Assembly: GCA_033060915.1 (NCBI GenBank)
Contig: CM065379.1
Coordinates: 26,714,318-26,778,317 of the forward strand
DNA: 64,000 nucleotides
Reading direction: 5' to 3'
DNA from: Euryodendron excelsum
Taxonomy: Eukaryota; Streptophyta; Magnoliopsida; Ericales; Pentaphylacaceae
The translations under genes and the position numbers were made by a program. Shown here in pieces: positions 21,236-33,336 of this stretch; the first letter of the stretch is position 1; each line of letters begins with the position of its first letter. The notes beneath the pieces are model-generated. The model made no database searches and had not been told where the DNA came from. It worked only from the letters and a program-made list of their open reading frames with translations.

Positions 21236-22544
21236 CGATAAGAGTAAGAGTCCCATGTTGACCGCGAGGCAGTCAGAGGGACGGACATTGAAAATCTTTT
21301 GACAACGAGGGTTGAAAACGGATAACGGGCCAAAAAGGCCTTCGAAAACGAGTTTTGGTGGGAAAAAGGGCAAAACTGCCCAGAATTTATAACTAGCACC
21401 ACTAGCAGTGGCGCCTTTGGCAGAAAATGCCTGGCGCCTCTACTACTGGCGCCAGGTTTGAAGTTAAAACCAGAAAATTCTGGTTCGAATGCTTACGGGA
21501 TTTGAAGAGTTTTTGGAGAATCCGAGAGTCTTCAAGTGGAAATCGACTTGAACCTTGAAGGAGCACTCCTTAGGGATTGTGGGTGATTGCCGGAAGGAGA
21601 CCACGTCGCCGGAAAAGTCGCCGGAAGAGAAGATTTTGCCGGAGAACTTCCAAAAGGTGAGTTTTCAAATTTTGTTGATTTTGATGTGTTGAACTTCGTT
21701 TGAATCATGTGAATAGTGGAAATTTTTTTTTTTATATGTTTTGAACACTTTGGTGATGTTGTTTTTGCATTTTGATGGTTGTTTGATTGAATTTGAATGA
21801 TTTTTTATGATTATGTGAAGAGGGCTTTCTGCAAGAATAGGGGATTTGTTCCTACAGGCATGAGTATTGGATTTTCTGGCTATGTTTTTGTGCAATGTGC
21901 CTTAGAAAAATGTATTTAACAACCCTATGAAGTTTCGTGATTTTTTGAAAACTCGGTGAATTTTTGATTTTTTGAAAAATAGAAAAATATTTAGAAAATT
22001 AGAAAAAATTAGAAAACCCAAGAAATTGATGAAATTTTTAAAGTTTGAAATTTGGAAAAAGATTGGAATATTTTTGAAAACATTTGAGGTGACTTTAAAA
22101 AAAAATCAGAAGTCTTTTGAAAACCATTGATTTATTTGAAAAATGAAACATGCATCTTGAAAATCTTAAAAAATTGAAAAATGTGCACGGGTGCCATTGT
22201 CATGTGTTTGTTGGAATGTGTACATTTTGCATTTTGTGTTGATGTCATGTGTGTTGTAGGGGCCATTTTTTAAACGGGACTCTGCCAAAATTTTTTTAGA
22301 AATTAGGAAAGAGTTGGTTAAAGTTTTAGAAATAAATTTTTTTTGAAGGAAAAAGACGGAAAACCCTTAAGATTTGATTTGAAGTCGGAAAATCAAGATG
22401 TGTATGTAGGAAATTTGTTTTGACTCATCGTTCGAAGTCTTTTATTTGTTTTGTTTGTGCTAGTTGCTTTTTTTTTTATTTTACTGTTATTTAAACTGCA
22501 TGGATGGTATATTAATATCACTTAACTTGGCTTACCTTTTCAGG
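21236..22544. other. E2 interior 5' of the antisense PMD gene
   Basis: The first 270 bp align with E1 9240-9480. A GGCGCC palindrome lies at 21431-21455. After 21660 the sequence is T- and A-rich, without a supported reading frame. A splice-acceptor-like CTTACCTTTTCAG|G ends at 22544, right at the PMD start codon, so a 5'-UTR intron is plausible and this stretch may include the antisense gene's promoter. Confidence 0.55.
21431..21455. repeat. Palindrome CTGGCGCC / GGCGCCAG in the E2 interior
   Basis: Perfect 8-bp arms (21431-21438 and 21448-21455) with a 9-base spacer. A related GCACCACTAGCAGTGGCGCC lies just before it (about 21396-21415). It resembles the palindromes in the LTR U3 next to the TATA box. 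Confidence 0.8.
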
Positions 22545-24389
22545 ATGGCAGACGCCGGTGATAACGGTTCTGAAAGGAGGCACCACTTGGGGAAGGCGGC
22601 CCGGACAGATTCTGCTGGCGGCTCTAGTCGATCTAGAGGTAGTCGACGATCTACCGGACGATCTTCATCCAGCCAGAGTGGGCAAGGGAGTAGACTACCT
22701 GTCGACCCTTTTCCTCCGGTTGAGCAGGCTTTTGCCGAGGAGATTGATGCCGAGGAGGAGGTACTGGGCCTTGGGGATCAGATGACCGGCTATGGGAGAG
22801 CTTCTTCCAGGCATAGGCAGACAAACGCTGACTTAGGGGATCTGCAGATACCGGACGTCCCACCATTCGGGGATTTTGCCTATCACCCCAGCGTGTATTC
22901 TAGACAGCACTTGCCGCCTTCGCGGGTACATACAGCTTTCAGAGGGGCTGTTCATCAGGTGTTTGTGACCATGCAGCGGGCTGCCCCATCATATCGTGCC
23001 TTCTTGGCGGAGATTGGATTCGACGCTTTTATGGGATTACAGGCTAACTGCCTGAACCGGCATTTGGTACTGGCACTTGTTGAGAGGTGGTTCGGGGAGA
23101 CTAGGACCTTTCATTTTGTCGGTTTCGAGTTAGGTCCCACTCCTTTGGATTGGGCGAGTATTACAGGGCTCTCCTTTGTCGGCCGGCGGATCACCCTGCA
23201 TCCAGTTAGTAGGGACGAGGCCTGTTTGCTGTTGGACTTGCCTCATCCTGAGCGTTTTGCTTTCCCGGTCTCTTGGATTAGTCAGGATGAGCGTACTTTT
23301 GCTACTGAGCCATCGCCTGCTAGGTGGGACATCATGAGACGGCGACTTGTGTTGTATATCATCTTTAGCTGCTTCTGCAACAACAACAAGTCACTCGTGC
23401 CATGTCGTTTGGTGAGCATAGTAGCCGATCTTGGAGCCTTATCTGAGCTGGACTGGGGGTCCTTTTCTTTTGGCTGCTTTCTTCAATCGATGCGGGTTCG
23501 TACTTCTTCTCGTTGGGGCATCATGACTAGCTTTTGGCCTTTCCTTGTCTGGTGGAGTTACGAGTACCTGCTAGTGCGTCGACCTGCAGTTGTTGAGGAT
23601 GATCTTTATCCTCGCGCTTTGAGGTAGGCTTGTGATCGGGTAGCCCAGCGATCGGAGATTACTGACTTTGTGACACTCCGGGCTAACCTGGAGCTGATTG
23701 AGGCGAGAGATGTGACCTGGCGGCCCTTCATTGGATTAGTCCATTACGAGACAGTCCGGTACTTGGTCCCGTTGTCCTTGTTGTGAGCTGCTTTTTTTAG
23801 TGATGACACCTGGGAGTCGTATCTTGGAGAGCAACACTGGCAGAGTTTCATGAGGAGTTCCGATCAGCAGGAGCTCCACCAGAGTATATGTTTGGAGCCC
23901 TGGTGGTAGGAGTGCCTATCCCCTGCTAGGAGCGCTAGCCAGGAGCCGAGTTCTTGCTTCCTCCGGATACGGATTATGCTGTGCACTTTGGGGCTCATTC
24001 AGTTGGTGCCTTCACCCGGTTTGAGGTAGTAGTCGGCGGGTACGCTGTTGGCCAGGAGGTGGTCGACTTGTGGCGCCGTGCTGGAGGATACGTGCCCCAG
24101 GCCGAGTTTACTACTGTGAGAGACCAGAGAGACCAGTACCAGATGGAGCAGGACCAATATCAGGCCGAGGTAGCTTCCCTGACGGCTCGGTTATCTCAGA
24201 TGGGTGGTGGGGGGGTATGTTATTCTTTCTTTGCTCCTTCTTGCTCTGTTGTTGGTTAGTTTCTTTTGTATGCAGCTAATTTCAGTTCTATCTTTCCTGC
24301 AGGATGGTGGTGCTTCGAGTAGTTATCCACCTCCTCCGATGCTGGGCTTCAGGGATTTTGATCCAGATGACATCGACTTCGACTTGTGA
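22545..24389 (+). pseudogene. E2 antisense gene: plant mobile domain (PMD) protein, intron-containing, broken
   Basis: Transcribed opposite to the element. The ATG at 22545 follows CTTTTCAG|G. Residues 1-45 form a Ser/Arg/Gly-rich leader (SSRSRGSRRSTGRSSSSQ). An acidic linker follows, then a PMD-like core: FLAEIGFDAFMGLQ, LALVERWFGETRTFHFVGFE (about 23065-23125), LGPTPLDWASITGLSFVG and VADLGALSELDWGSFSF. A coiled-coil-like tail (RDQRDQYQMEQDQYQAEVASL, about 24120-24180) precedes an intron. The intron 24215-24302 is GT-AG and phase 0, joining GGGG to DGGASSS, and the protein ends acidic (FDPDDIDFDL). An in-frame TAG at 23625, a TGA near 23785, a frameshift near 23850 and further stops near 23922-23940 disable it. 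PMD proteins occur in plant genes (MAIN/MAIL type) and in transposons. The function here is unknown. Confidence 0.75.
24215..24302 (+). other. Predicted phase-0 intron in the antisense PMD gene
   Basis: GTATGT donor at 24215 and TTTCCTGCAG acceptor ending at 24302, 88 bp. Exon 1 ends on a complete codon of its frame, and exon 2 starts with GAT in the frame that reaches the TGA at 24387. Without splicing, the upstream frame runs into a stop in the intron. Confidence 0.6.
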
Positions 24390-25968
24390 TAGATGCCCCT
24401 TGTGGAGACTCTGATCCTCTTTTGCCCCTGGTCCCTGAGTTGTATTTATGTTAGACAATTTTATTTTGATATTTTGTACAAAAATGAATATTTATGGTAC
24501 TTAGATGCATGGATAGACAGATACATTTATGATCATTACAGCTAGGCATATGATCAGATGCAGGTGATGTATGATGATGTTAGATATTTATTACATGAGT
24601 TGATGCTCATGACTTCTATTTCTACAGGGAGTTATATCCTATGTGTGCAAAGGCCATGCTGAAATTTTTTTTTTAAAACATATGTACAGGTTAGAAATAT
24701 GTTAATAGAATAACACAGGGTGCTGTTAGACTTGTAGCCTTGGGAATGGTAACTCCCTCCTCTTCAAGGGTTTAGCCTCTCTTCTGGCTCAACCTTACCT
24801 CGATTGGATGATAGCATTTCGTACTTTACTCAACCTCTTGATCGCCCCCAACTCTTTGCCTTAGGGTTGGTGTATAGGGTTATTGGGCTGAGACTCTCGA
24901 CTCTCGGGGTTTCAGCAACAACTTACGTGACCTTTGGCAGAGCGATAAGTGGCCAGTCATTTCAATTTGAGAAGACTTTGCTTAGGACCGTAATGTAGGC
25001 TAGGTTATGGGGTTTTAGAAACAACGGGATATGTAGGCTCAAATTCAATGTTGTTTTCAGCAAGGTTTAGATCCATACTGTCCTTAACCGTTTTTTCAGT
25101 AGGATTGTCATCCTTTTTTTTTTTTTTTTTTTTAGCGCGTATCTAACTCATTTAGATCAAGCAATTTGCTTTCAATCAGAGGGGACTTTAATAGGGTTGT
25201 GATGTAGGCCATGGTTTCGGGGTTTTGCAAGAAAGGGTAAAGGCTCAAACCTATTGTACCTACTGGGTTTCCTTGTAACCTAGAATCACCTTTAAATTTC
25301 CTTCTTGCTTTTGACCATATATTTCTCAGGGTGAAAATAACCTTGTTCTTTCACCCTTTCTATATACCTTTTTGAGATAGACATAACTTTCTTCTCATTT
25401 GATCTTCTTATATGCTTTTGAAGATAACTCAATCGTAATTTTCTTCAGGCCTTTCCTTAAAGTATTTTTTTTTTTGGCCTTTTGCCCCTTGGCAACTCAT
25501 TTCCTTTGCTTTTTCTTTCTATTTCTTTTCTTTTCTTTTATGAAACGAAACAATTCTTTAACCCTTTTCTCTTAAACCTTTTCCCTTGGTAGTTCAATAT
25601 ACCTAGTGTAGGCGGTGATCCCTAGGTTGGGGTTTTGTTACGAAAGGATAAGTGGCTCAACGGGTTTGGCAAGGGGTTGCTTTTGACTGTATGGGAAATG
25701 AAATGAGGGCATCTCTTCATTTTGAATTAGATTGCTTGATCTATAGAGTTCTCAACACTACCCTAGCATGATAGAGGTGGACACCACTCCTAGAGTTCTT
25801 TACTATTGTCTTCCCTAGTATGGGGAGGACAGTCTTGGATCGGGGTTAACAAAGAAAATTTTGTTTGTTGCGAGGCTCTAGGGGTTAAGCAAATGGAATA
25901 TGAGCACATTTAGTTATTTATTCAGTTATTTATTCTTTATATGGGGGGAATGAAAGATGGCTCCTCTT
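24390..25968. other. E2 interior between the antisense gene and gag, non-coding (part 1)
   Basis: No pol-like frame is visible. It contains a run of 18 T (about 25117-25134) and two copies of the GTAATGTAGGCTAGG-type motif shared with E1. It ends with CTCTT (25964-25968), the left target duplication of S1. Confidence 0.6.
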
Positions 25969-26156
25969 TGTAAGCACCCCATTTTTGACCGCTCGGCAGT
26001 CTACACTCCGTCCAGATTTGTTTTCAAGTCATTGTGGGCATATTCCAATCGAAACCAATTCTCTAGGTCCAAATTCCGTCTTTCCATCACTTCGTGGGCC
26101 TGTCAGGCCCAAGTAGAGGCAAAATGACCAAAATGCCCTTAGGGGCATTGTCCTTT

Positions 26157-26530
26157 CCAAAATCTTTCTAGTCCCACTCTCGAGACAGTTTATTCCTCGA
26201 GACGGTTCCAATCCAGGCACGTCTCTTCGGAGATGATAAGTCCCCTTTCCAATCCCCCTCTCGAGACAGTTTATTTCTCGAGACGGTTCCAATCCAGGCA
26301 CGTCTCCTCGGAGACGATAAGTCCCCTTTCCAATCCCACTCTCAAGACAATTTATTCCTCGAGAAGGTTCCAATCCAGGCACGTCTCCTCGGAGACGATA
26401 AGTCCCCTTTCCAATCCCACTCTCGAGACAGTTTATTCCTCGAGACGGTTCCAATTCAGGCACGTCTCTTCGGAGACGATAAGACCCCTTTCCAATCCCT
26501 CTCTCGAGACTGTTTATTTCTCGAGACGAT
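26157..26530 (+). repeat. 81-bp tandem array, about 4.5 units (S1)
   Basis: The anchor TCGAGACAG or a variant falls at 26180, 26261, 26342, 26423 and 26504, exactly 81 bp apart. Confidence 0.93.
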
Positions 26531-26750
26531 CCGAGTAGCAAAAATACTCACAAAACCGTTAGAGTAGTGGAAATACTCACAAATAGGTCGATATAGGGAA
26601 TTGGCAACAAACCCTTGTGTCACGACGACCGCCGTTAGAGTGTTGGAAACACTCAAAACTCAGGTCAACACCAGTGTTTGTTAACCCACTTTGGTAAAAA
26701 AAAGGACCAAACTGTCCTTTGGACCTTTCCCGAGACTTTCTGGTCAAGAT

Positions 26751-27385
26751 GACCATTTTGCCCCTAAGCATCCGAATGCCCCGGGAATCACACCGGCTCT
26801 GGGTATCAAACTGGTAATGTCCTGAAAATACTTTTTATAGTGTTCTCAACCTTCCTTTACCTTTTCGGACCATTCCGAGTCAGTTCCGGCCAACCCGGTA
26901 CAAAATGATCGTTTTGCCCCTGATGGGCCGGTCTCCTTTTTTGACCATACCGGCTCTGGGTATCAAACCGGTAACCCTCTGAGAATACTTCTTATAGTAT
27001 TCTCACTCCTCCTCTACCTTTTCGGATCATTCCGAGTCAGTTCCGACAAACCCGGTGCGAAATGATCGTTTTGCCCCCGGTGGGCCGGTCTCTTTTTCCG
27101 ACCACGCCGGCTCTGGGAATCAAGCCGGCAACCTTTAGGAACATTTTAAATAATGTTTCCAAATCCCAAGTCTTCTTCCGGGACAGTCCGAGTCTGTCCC
27201 GGCTGTTTCCCAGTCCGATTGACCGTTTTGCCCCTAAAGGCCCGGTCAACCTTTCCGACCCATCCTATCCTCATTTCTCAAATCAAATACCTCCAAGACA
27301 CTATTTTAAGTGTTCCTGCTCCTTTCTGGCCTTCCGGGTAATTCCCGGCTCCTCCAAATCATTCCCGATTTTTCCGGAGTCACTC
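26751..27385 (+). repeat. CCGG-rich tandem array, about 157-bp period (S1)
   Basis: Four degenerate units starting GACCATTTTGCCCC or GATCGTTTTGCCCC. Each carries a variant of ACCGGCTCTGGGTATCAAAC. Confidence 0.75.
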
Positions 27386-27584
27386 CTAGTGAAGCCAGGC
27401 TAAAAATTGCATGGTAGTCACTAGTACAGGCGCCCAAATCTAGTCAAAGATACGTTGCTTGTCGACCTATAAAGTTTCCTAACTGGCTGGCCAAGCCAAG
27501 AATTGGCCTGGCGCCACTCCTAGTGGCGCCAAGAGAAATTTTGCCCTGGCGCCACTGCAACAGGCGGCAGGTTTGTCCAACTTC

Positions 27585-27592
27585 TATAAATA
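27585..27592 (+). promoter_or_regulatory. TATA box of S1
   Basis: TATAAATA in the context CTTCTATAAATACAGAGCC, 1617 bp into the LTR. The dyad TGGCGCCACTCCTAGTGGCGCC lies about 70 bp upstream. Confidence 0.72.
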
Positions 27593-30500
27593 CAGAGCCT
27601 CATTCAACGTGAAAGGGGTCTGCAAACTTAACCTAAGAATCCTATATTTCGATATACAGAGCTCGAGCACCTCCTAAACCCTAGCCACCATACATAAACC
27701 CTAGCCTCCTATACACTCATACACACCCCCATACACTCATACCCTAGCCTTCAACCATCCTTTGAAGACTGGAAGAGCTGCCATCTAAAGCTTGAAGACA
27801 ACCTTTGAAGGTTGAAGAAGAAGATCAAGACAAAGACTGAAGATTGAGGACAAGCAAGGCGCGCAAAATAAAGAAGACACACGGTAGGTTTTCTATTTAA
27901 ATTTTTCCACTTTCCCCCTCTCTCTTCTCTCTCCTAACCCACTTGAGTTTTCTCTATTTTAATCTCCCATCTCTTTCCCCCCCCTTTCTTTGCATGCTTG
28001 AAACAAGGAGATTCTCGGTCCATGTGTAGGATTGGGCTATTGGAGAGTCACCGTGTCGGGGGCTTTCTTCTAGTCTAACCAAAGACGACGTGGGTTCGGC
28101 CCCCTTGATTATGTGGTGAAGCCTTAACCTTGTATATTCACGACCCCAAATTGCATTGTGCATATCATAGTCTTGCATCTTCCAAAAACCGTTTTCAAAG
28201 TCGTTTTTCAAATCGTTTTCAAACTTGTTTTCAAAATTGCATCAAAATCTCTTTTTCAATAACTTGTTTTCAAAACCACAATTCTAGGGTGATTCTAGCC
28301 TTTCCATGGCTATGATTGCTTTAGGAAAGTGTTACATTAAAAGTGACCTTTTTGGTCTATATTTTCAAATCTTATTGTTTTCCAAAACCACTTTCTTAAA
28401 GTGGTTCTAGCCCTCTTATGGTTAGAATCGCTTTAGGAAAGTGAGACGTTTTCATACCTTCTAAAACATCTTCTTTTCAAAAATCTCTTCCTAAAAATCT
28501 TCTTTTTCAACTACTTCCTAAAAACTCTCCTCTTCAAAGTTATTTTCAAAAACTCCCTCAAAAAATCTATTTTTCAAAGCTTCCTTTTTTAACTCCTTTC
28601 CAAAACTCTCTCTCCTAAAAATTCACTTTCTAAAAACGCTCCCTAAAAACCTTTCCAAAAAATCTCTTTCCAAAATCTTTCCAAAAACTCCTCCCTAGGA
28701 TTTCCCCTCTAGAAAACCTTCGTTTCCAAAAATGCACTTTCCAAAAATCCTCTTTCCTTAGAGCCAAAATCAAGCCCTAGAACCCACCATTAGGAAACCC
28801 TAAATTTTCTTCCCAAGAAAACATGATTTTCAAACTCTGCCCCAAACCTAGGTTTCCAAAACCTCTTGTTTTCTACATCAAAACTATACATGTTTCCAAA
28901 ACCTCTTTTCTACGTTAAAATTCTACACCTTCAAATCTAGGGTTTCTAGAATCTCCCTTTCCAAATCTTTGCCAAATCAAATCTTCCCGTTTAGGAAACC
29001 AAATCCAATCCTCCGTTTTTGGAAACAAAATCAAACCTTTGCTTTTAGAAACTAAATCCAATCCCTTCCAAATCCACATCTTTCCTAATTCAATTCCTTC
29101 CTAAACTTTTACTTTCCTAAATCTTAAGTTTCCAAAACTTGAACATAAAAATCTTTCCCAAATTTAAAAACTCAACTTTCAAATCTTTCCTAATTCAACC
29201 CTTTCCTGATTTTACCCCTTTTCCAAATCTCAACTTTCCAAACCTAAGTTTTCAAACTTTTCCTAAACTCAAACCTTCCCTAATTTCAAGATTTTCTAAA
29301 ATTCAAACTCTAAAACTTTTTAAATCTTAAATTTTCTAAATTTCAAATCTTTATAAAATCAAAATTTTCTAAATTTGAAACTTTCTTAAGTTAAAACTTT
29401 CCTAAACCTAAAAACTTTCTAAATTCTAAACTTTCTTGAACCTTCAAATCTTTCCAAATCTAAGACTTTTCTAAACTCAATGCTTTCTTAATTCAAACAT
29501 TTCTAAACTAAAAACTTTCCTTTTTCGAACTTTTCCCAAAACGAAACTTTCTTATTTTCAAAACTTCCTTGTTTTTAAAACTTTCCAAATTCAAAACTTC
29601 CATTTTTCAAACATTCCAAAATTCAAAACTTTCTTAATTTGAAACTTTCCAAATTCTAAACCTTTTTCAAACTAAACTTTTCTTAATTCAAAACATTTCT
29701 AAATTCAACACTTTCCTATTTTAAAACCTTTCTTAAAACGACATTTCTTAATTCAAAACTTTCTTAATTTGAAACTTTCCAAAAATGAAACTTTCCTAAT
29801 TCGAAACTTTCATAAATCGGACCTTTCCTAATTCTAACCTTTCCTAAATCTAATCTTTCTTAAACTCTTGAGTCTTTCCTAAGTCTCATCTTTCTTAAGT
29901 CTAGGTTTCGTAAACCTCCATCTTTCCAAAACCCAGTCTTTCCGAAATCAATCTTTCCAAAGCATGTCCAATCTTCTCAATTTCAATTTCCAATCTCCTC
30001 TTCTAATCTCAAATCAAACCCAATTTTCAATTCAATCTCTTTCTTCCAATCCAATCTCTCTCTTCAAATCAATCTATTTTCAATCGGACTCCGGTCCAAA
30101 CTACGACTGACTTGATTCCCCCAAAGAGATACGTAGGCAACCTTCATAGGTGCGGTCACAACACTTTTCAAACTTTCAATTCCACCCTCATGGGTGTGGT
30201 TTTCAAAATTTTTTCAAATCTCAAATTCCAATCTACTTTCAAAATTTTAATTTTAAAATTTCTATTTTCACATTTCTACTTTCAATTTTCAAACTTTCCA
30301 ATTTCAATTCCATTTTCAAATCAAATCAATTTCAAATCAATCTCTTTTCAAATCTATTTTTCAATTCTCTTATCTTGCACTTGCATATCATACATCATGT
30401 TAGTTTCCTTTCAAGCATTATTTTTCAAAATGGATAGGATTGGCCAATAGTTAGTTGAAGACTCTTATAGGTGAATCTAGGGTAGATTAACATGTAGGTA

Positions 30501-30934
30501 CCGAAAGGGCAGGGTAGGGTGATAGCTTAGTGCGTCTTCCCTACACGTAACCAACCTCCGAACCTAGGATCACTATTTTCAAAGACCAAAACGGAGTTAT
30601 TTTTCTAAAAAAAGGGCTAAATGTTTTCCAAAGGTTGCCAAACAACCTGTTTTCTTAAAAACCCTCTGTTGAGGAGATATTTTCAAATCGTTTTCCAAAA
30701 GCCCTAAGTGTAGTCTTCGGGTTATTCTTAGTTTTTAGGTGACCTAACTCACCTTAACCAAGTTAGGTGGCGACTCCGAATATTTTTCAAAAGCCCTTTA
30801 TTCAAACCAGTTTTTCAATTCAAACCTAGTCGCACTCATTCTTTTAGGAGGGTGAGTTCTAACGAGAGAGTACAACATTTTTCCCGCTTGTGTGAGTATT
30901 CCTCGAGTGCAAAAAATCTGGGCGCGACACTCTT

Positions 30935-31329
30935 CCTCTTGATAAACTGGCCACACATCGCTTAGCCTCAGAGTCTTGTAAGTGCTGCCCTGAGGTAGTA
31001 TCCTCACTCATCCTTATTCTCTCTCTCTATGGAGGGCTGATCATTTGGCGAGTGATTAACTCATGCTATCATCCCTTCAAGTTGGATCATTCCATAAGAT
31101 AAACCATGCCCCTTGCGTAGAGAGTAGTCACCATTCCCCAGGGAAGATAAGACAACAACAATGGAATAAAAGATTGTTATTTGATTATTATTGTTATTTT
31201 TACGAAAAGCATAAAATTCTTAAACAATAAGAAGATGTAAACATGAATTTAAAGACAGGAAGTAAGAGGGATAGAAAGAAAGTGGGCGACAACACCCCTC
31301 TCTTGTATGCTTTTGCAATGAACCCCTTT
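30935..31329. other. E2 interior downstream of gag, non-coding (part 2)
   Basis: Joins to 24390-25963 when S1 and one CTCTT copy are removed. AT-rich, with no supported reading frame. The gag stop codon is at 31330-31332. Confidence 0.55.
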
Positions 31330-33336
31330 TTAGTACGGCTTTGGGACAATTCCCACATTTTTGATGCTCCATTCGCGACCCGGATCCTCAGCTAAGGGGA
31401 GACAAGCAAAGGCTTCTCCTAGAGTTCCACAGACGTTGACACTGTTGATGCTGTTATCAGCCTCCTTCTTGTTCTGTGCAGCGGGTTCTTCTGTAAACAG
31501 GGTGACCAGCTCACCTCCCTCCAATTCGAATGGCTCTGCTTGTGCTCTTGGCTTCTCTATCCTCCAGCTCATTTCTTCATAGTTATACTCATTTGTGGGC
31601 CAATGATTCTCTAGCAAATGACATTCGGCTGCGGCATACTTTGGATGTAGAAACTCAGCACCCCATCCATCAGCAACCATGTTTGCAGTAGTCTCGTCTC
31701 CCAGGAACATTGGCTCCTCAATGGGCCAGTCAGAAGCATCAGACACTTCATCAGAGTTATGGAGATAGATTGGGCAAAATGGGAGATCTTCCTTCCAGTC
31801 ACTTTCTTCATCGGCCTCCCAATCGCTCTCATAACTTTCGGCCTCGAACTCGTCGATTGCCCCCTCGCCTCCCATCTTTACTAGTATCATATTGACGGTG
31901 TCATCCGGCAGAGGGTTAGCAGTCACATTGGGAGTGGGAGCAGGTTTTACCGGCTACAGATCAATGGTCTTATTGTCGATCAGGTCTTGGATCTTGTGCT
32001 TGAGAGCAAAGCAGCTTTCAGTGTCATGCCCCTGGCCACTTGAATGATATTCACATGTAAGAGCGGCATTAAAGGTCAGGGGCAGAGGGCTTGGCAACGG
32101 GCGAGCAGGGACGGGCTTCAAGATGTTGTTCTTTAGAAGGCTATGGTAGGCCTCGGTTTGGGTGCAGGCTAAGGCGTAGAAGGTACAGATACATCTAGCG
32201 GGTCTATTGAAGTTGGGTCGTGCCCCAGCGAGACCATAGTTTGGGGTTGGAGCAAGCATGGTCAAGGTGGGCAAAGGCAGGATTGGGGGTGATTGTAGCG
32301 GGGGTCAGTATTAGGGTGGTTGGCTAGGCAGAATAGCAGACACTTTGCTTTCCTTCCTGATCGCTCCCCTTGTAGTAGCCACCTTCTTGGCTAAGTTGGT
32401 GGTATTTTCTCCAGTCTTGGCATAGGGATCTGTGATTCTTCCTGTCTTGAGGCCGTTTTCTATCATTTCCCCCTGCATAATGAGTTCGGAGAAGCTTTTT
32501 CCCACGTTTGTGCAGAGCTTCTCGTAGAATATACCTTGAAAAGTATGCACGAACAGTTGTACATACTCTTTCTCTTCCAGTGAGGGGTTCACTTGTGCGG
32601 CAGCCTCCCTCCATCTTAAGGCATATGCTTTAAAGCTCTCCTTCTCACCTTTGCTCATCGTCATCAAGGACCATCGATCAGAAGTGAGGTCGATGTTGTG
32701 ACGGTATTGGGCTTTGAACGCATTGACTAGCTCCATCCAGGTTGTGATCTTCCTTAAGTCCAAATGGGCGAATCATTGTAGAGTTGACCCTGTGAGGCTG
32801 TGTTGGAATAACTGCATAAGGAGCTTCGGGTCGTTGCAATGTCCAGTAAGCGCTCCGGCATATAGGCGAAGATGAGCAACGAGGTTATCGGTAACGTCGT
32901 ACTTCTGGAAGTCAGGCATTTTAAATTTAGCAGGTCTCGGATGGTCAGGGAAGAAACAGAGTTCATCATAAGAAGTGAATCTGTAAGCATCATGGCCATG
33001 GAGACTTCGCAATGAATCTTCCAACCCTTGGATTTTCAAACTGAGAGGGTCTAGAGGGGCCTTCTTTATGACGGGTGAAAGCAATATGGTCTCTTCTTCT
33101 TCAGTGTTGACCCTTTTGGCATCTTCCTTAGTTTTCCCAGCATTGTCAAACTAAAGCAAGATCCTCGAATTAGCGGGCTCTGGGTCCTTGGATGAAGTCA
33201 TAGATGATGACGGGGCTGCAGTGGCATCCTTCATGGCCAGAGTTTGAATGAGTTTGAGCATCTCATCCATCTTAGTCCTCATTTCGTTGACCTCTTCTCG
33301 TGAGACCTGAGAGGATTCTTCAGGGTTAGCAGCCAT
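31330..33336 (-). pseudogene. gag: E2 gag polyprotein, full length but with five in-frame stops
   Basis: A single - frame runs from ATG at 33336 to TAA at 31330 (669 codons including the stop) with no frameshift. It is interrupted by TAG 33151-33153, TGA 32773-32775, TAA 32311-32313, TGA 32305-32307 and TAG 31954-31956. In order: an N-terminal helix (REEVNEMRTKMDEMLKLIQ), an AYRFTSYDELCFFPD segment, FKMPDFQKYD..NLVAHLRLYAG (start of the Retrotrans_gag region), ITTWMELVNAFKAQYRHN and ESFKAYALRWREAAAQV (capsid core), the knuckle CEYHSSGQGHDTESC (about 32000-32050) with LKHKIQDLID, an acidic C-terminal region, and GIVPKPY at the end. This matches gag of the Tat/Ogre lineage of Ty3/gypsy, the particle and RNA-binding protein. 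No pol follows. Confidence 0.85.

Larger units (their letters stand above)
25969..30929 (+). mobile_element. S1: solo LTR, 4961 bp, nested in E2
   Basis: A complete LTR (TGTAAGCACCCC to GGGCGCGACA) flanked by perfect CTCTT duplications (25964-25968, 30930-30934), with no PBS or PPT beside it. It contains an 81-bp array (26157-26530), an array of about 157 bp (26751-27385), GGCGCC palindromes (about 27500-27530) and TATAAATA at 27585-27592. It is in the opposite orientation to its host E2. Solo LTRs arise by recombination between the two LTRs of an inserted element. Confidence 0.93.
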
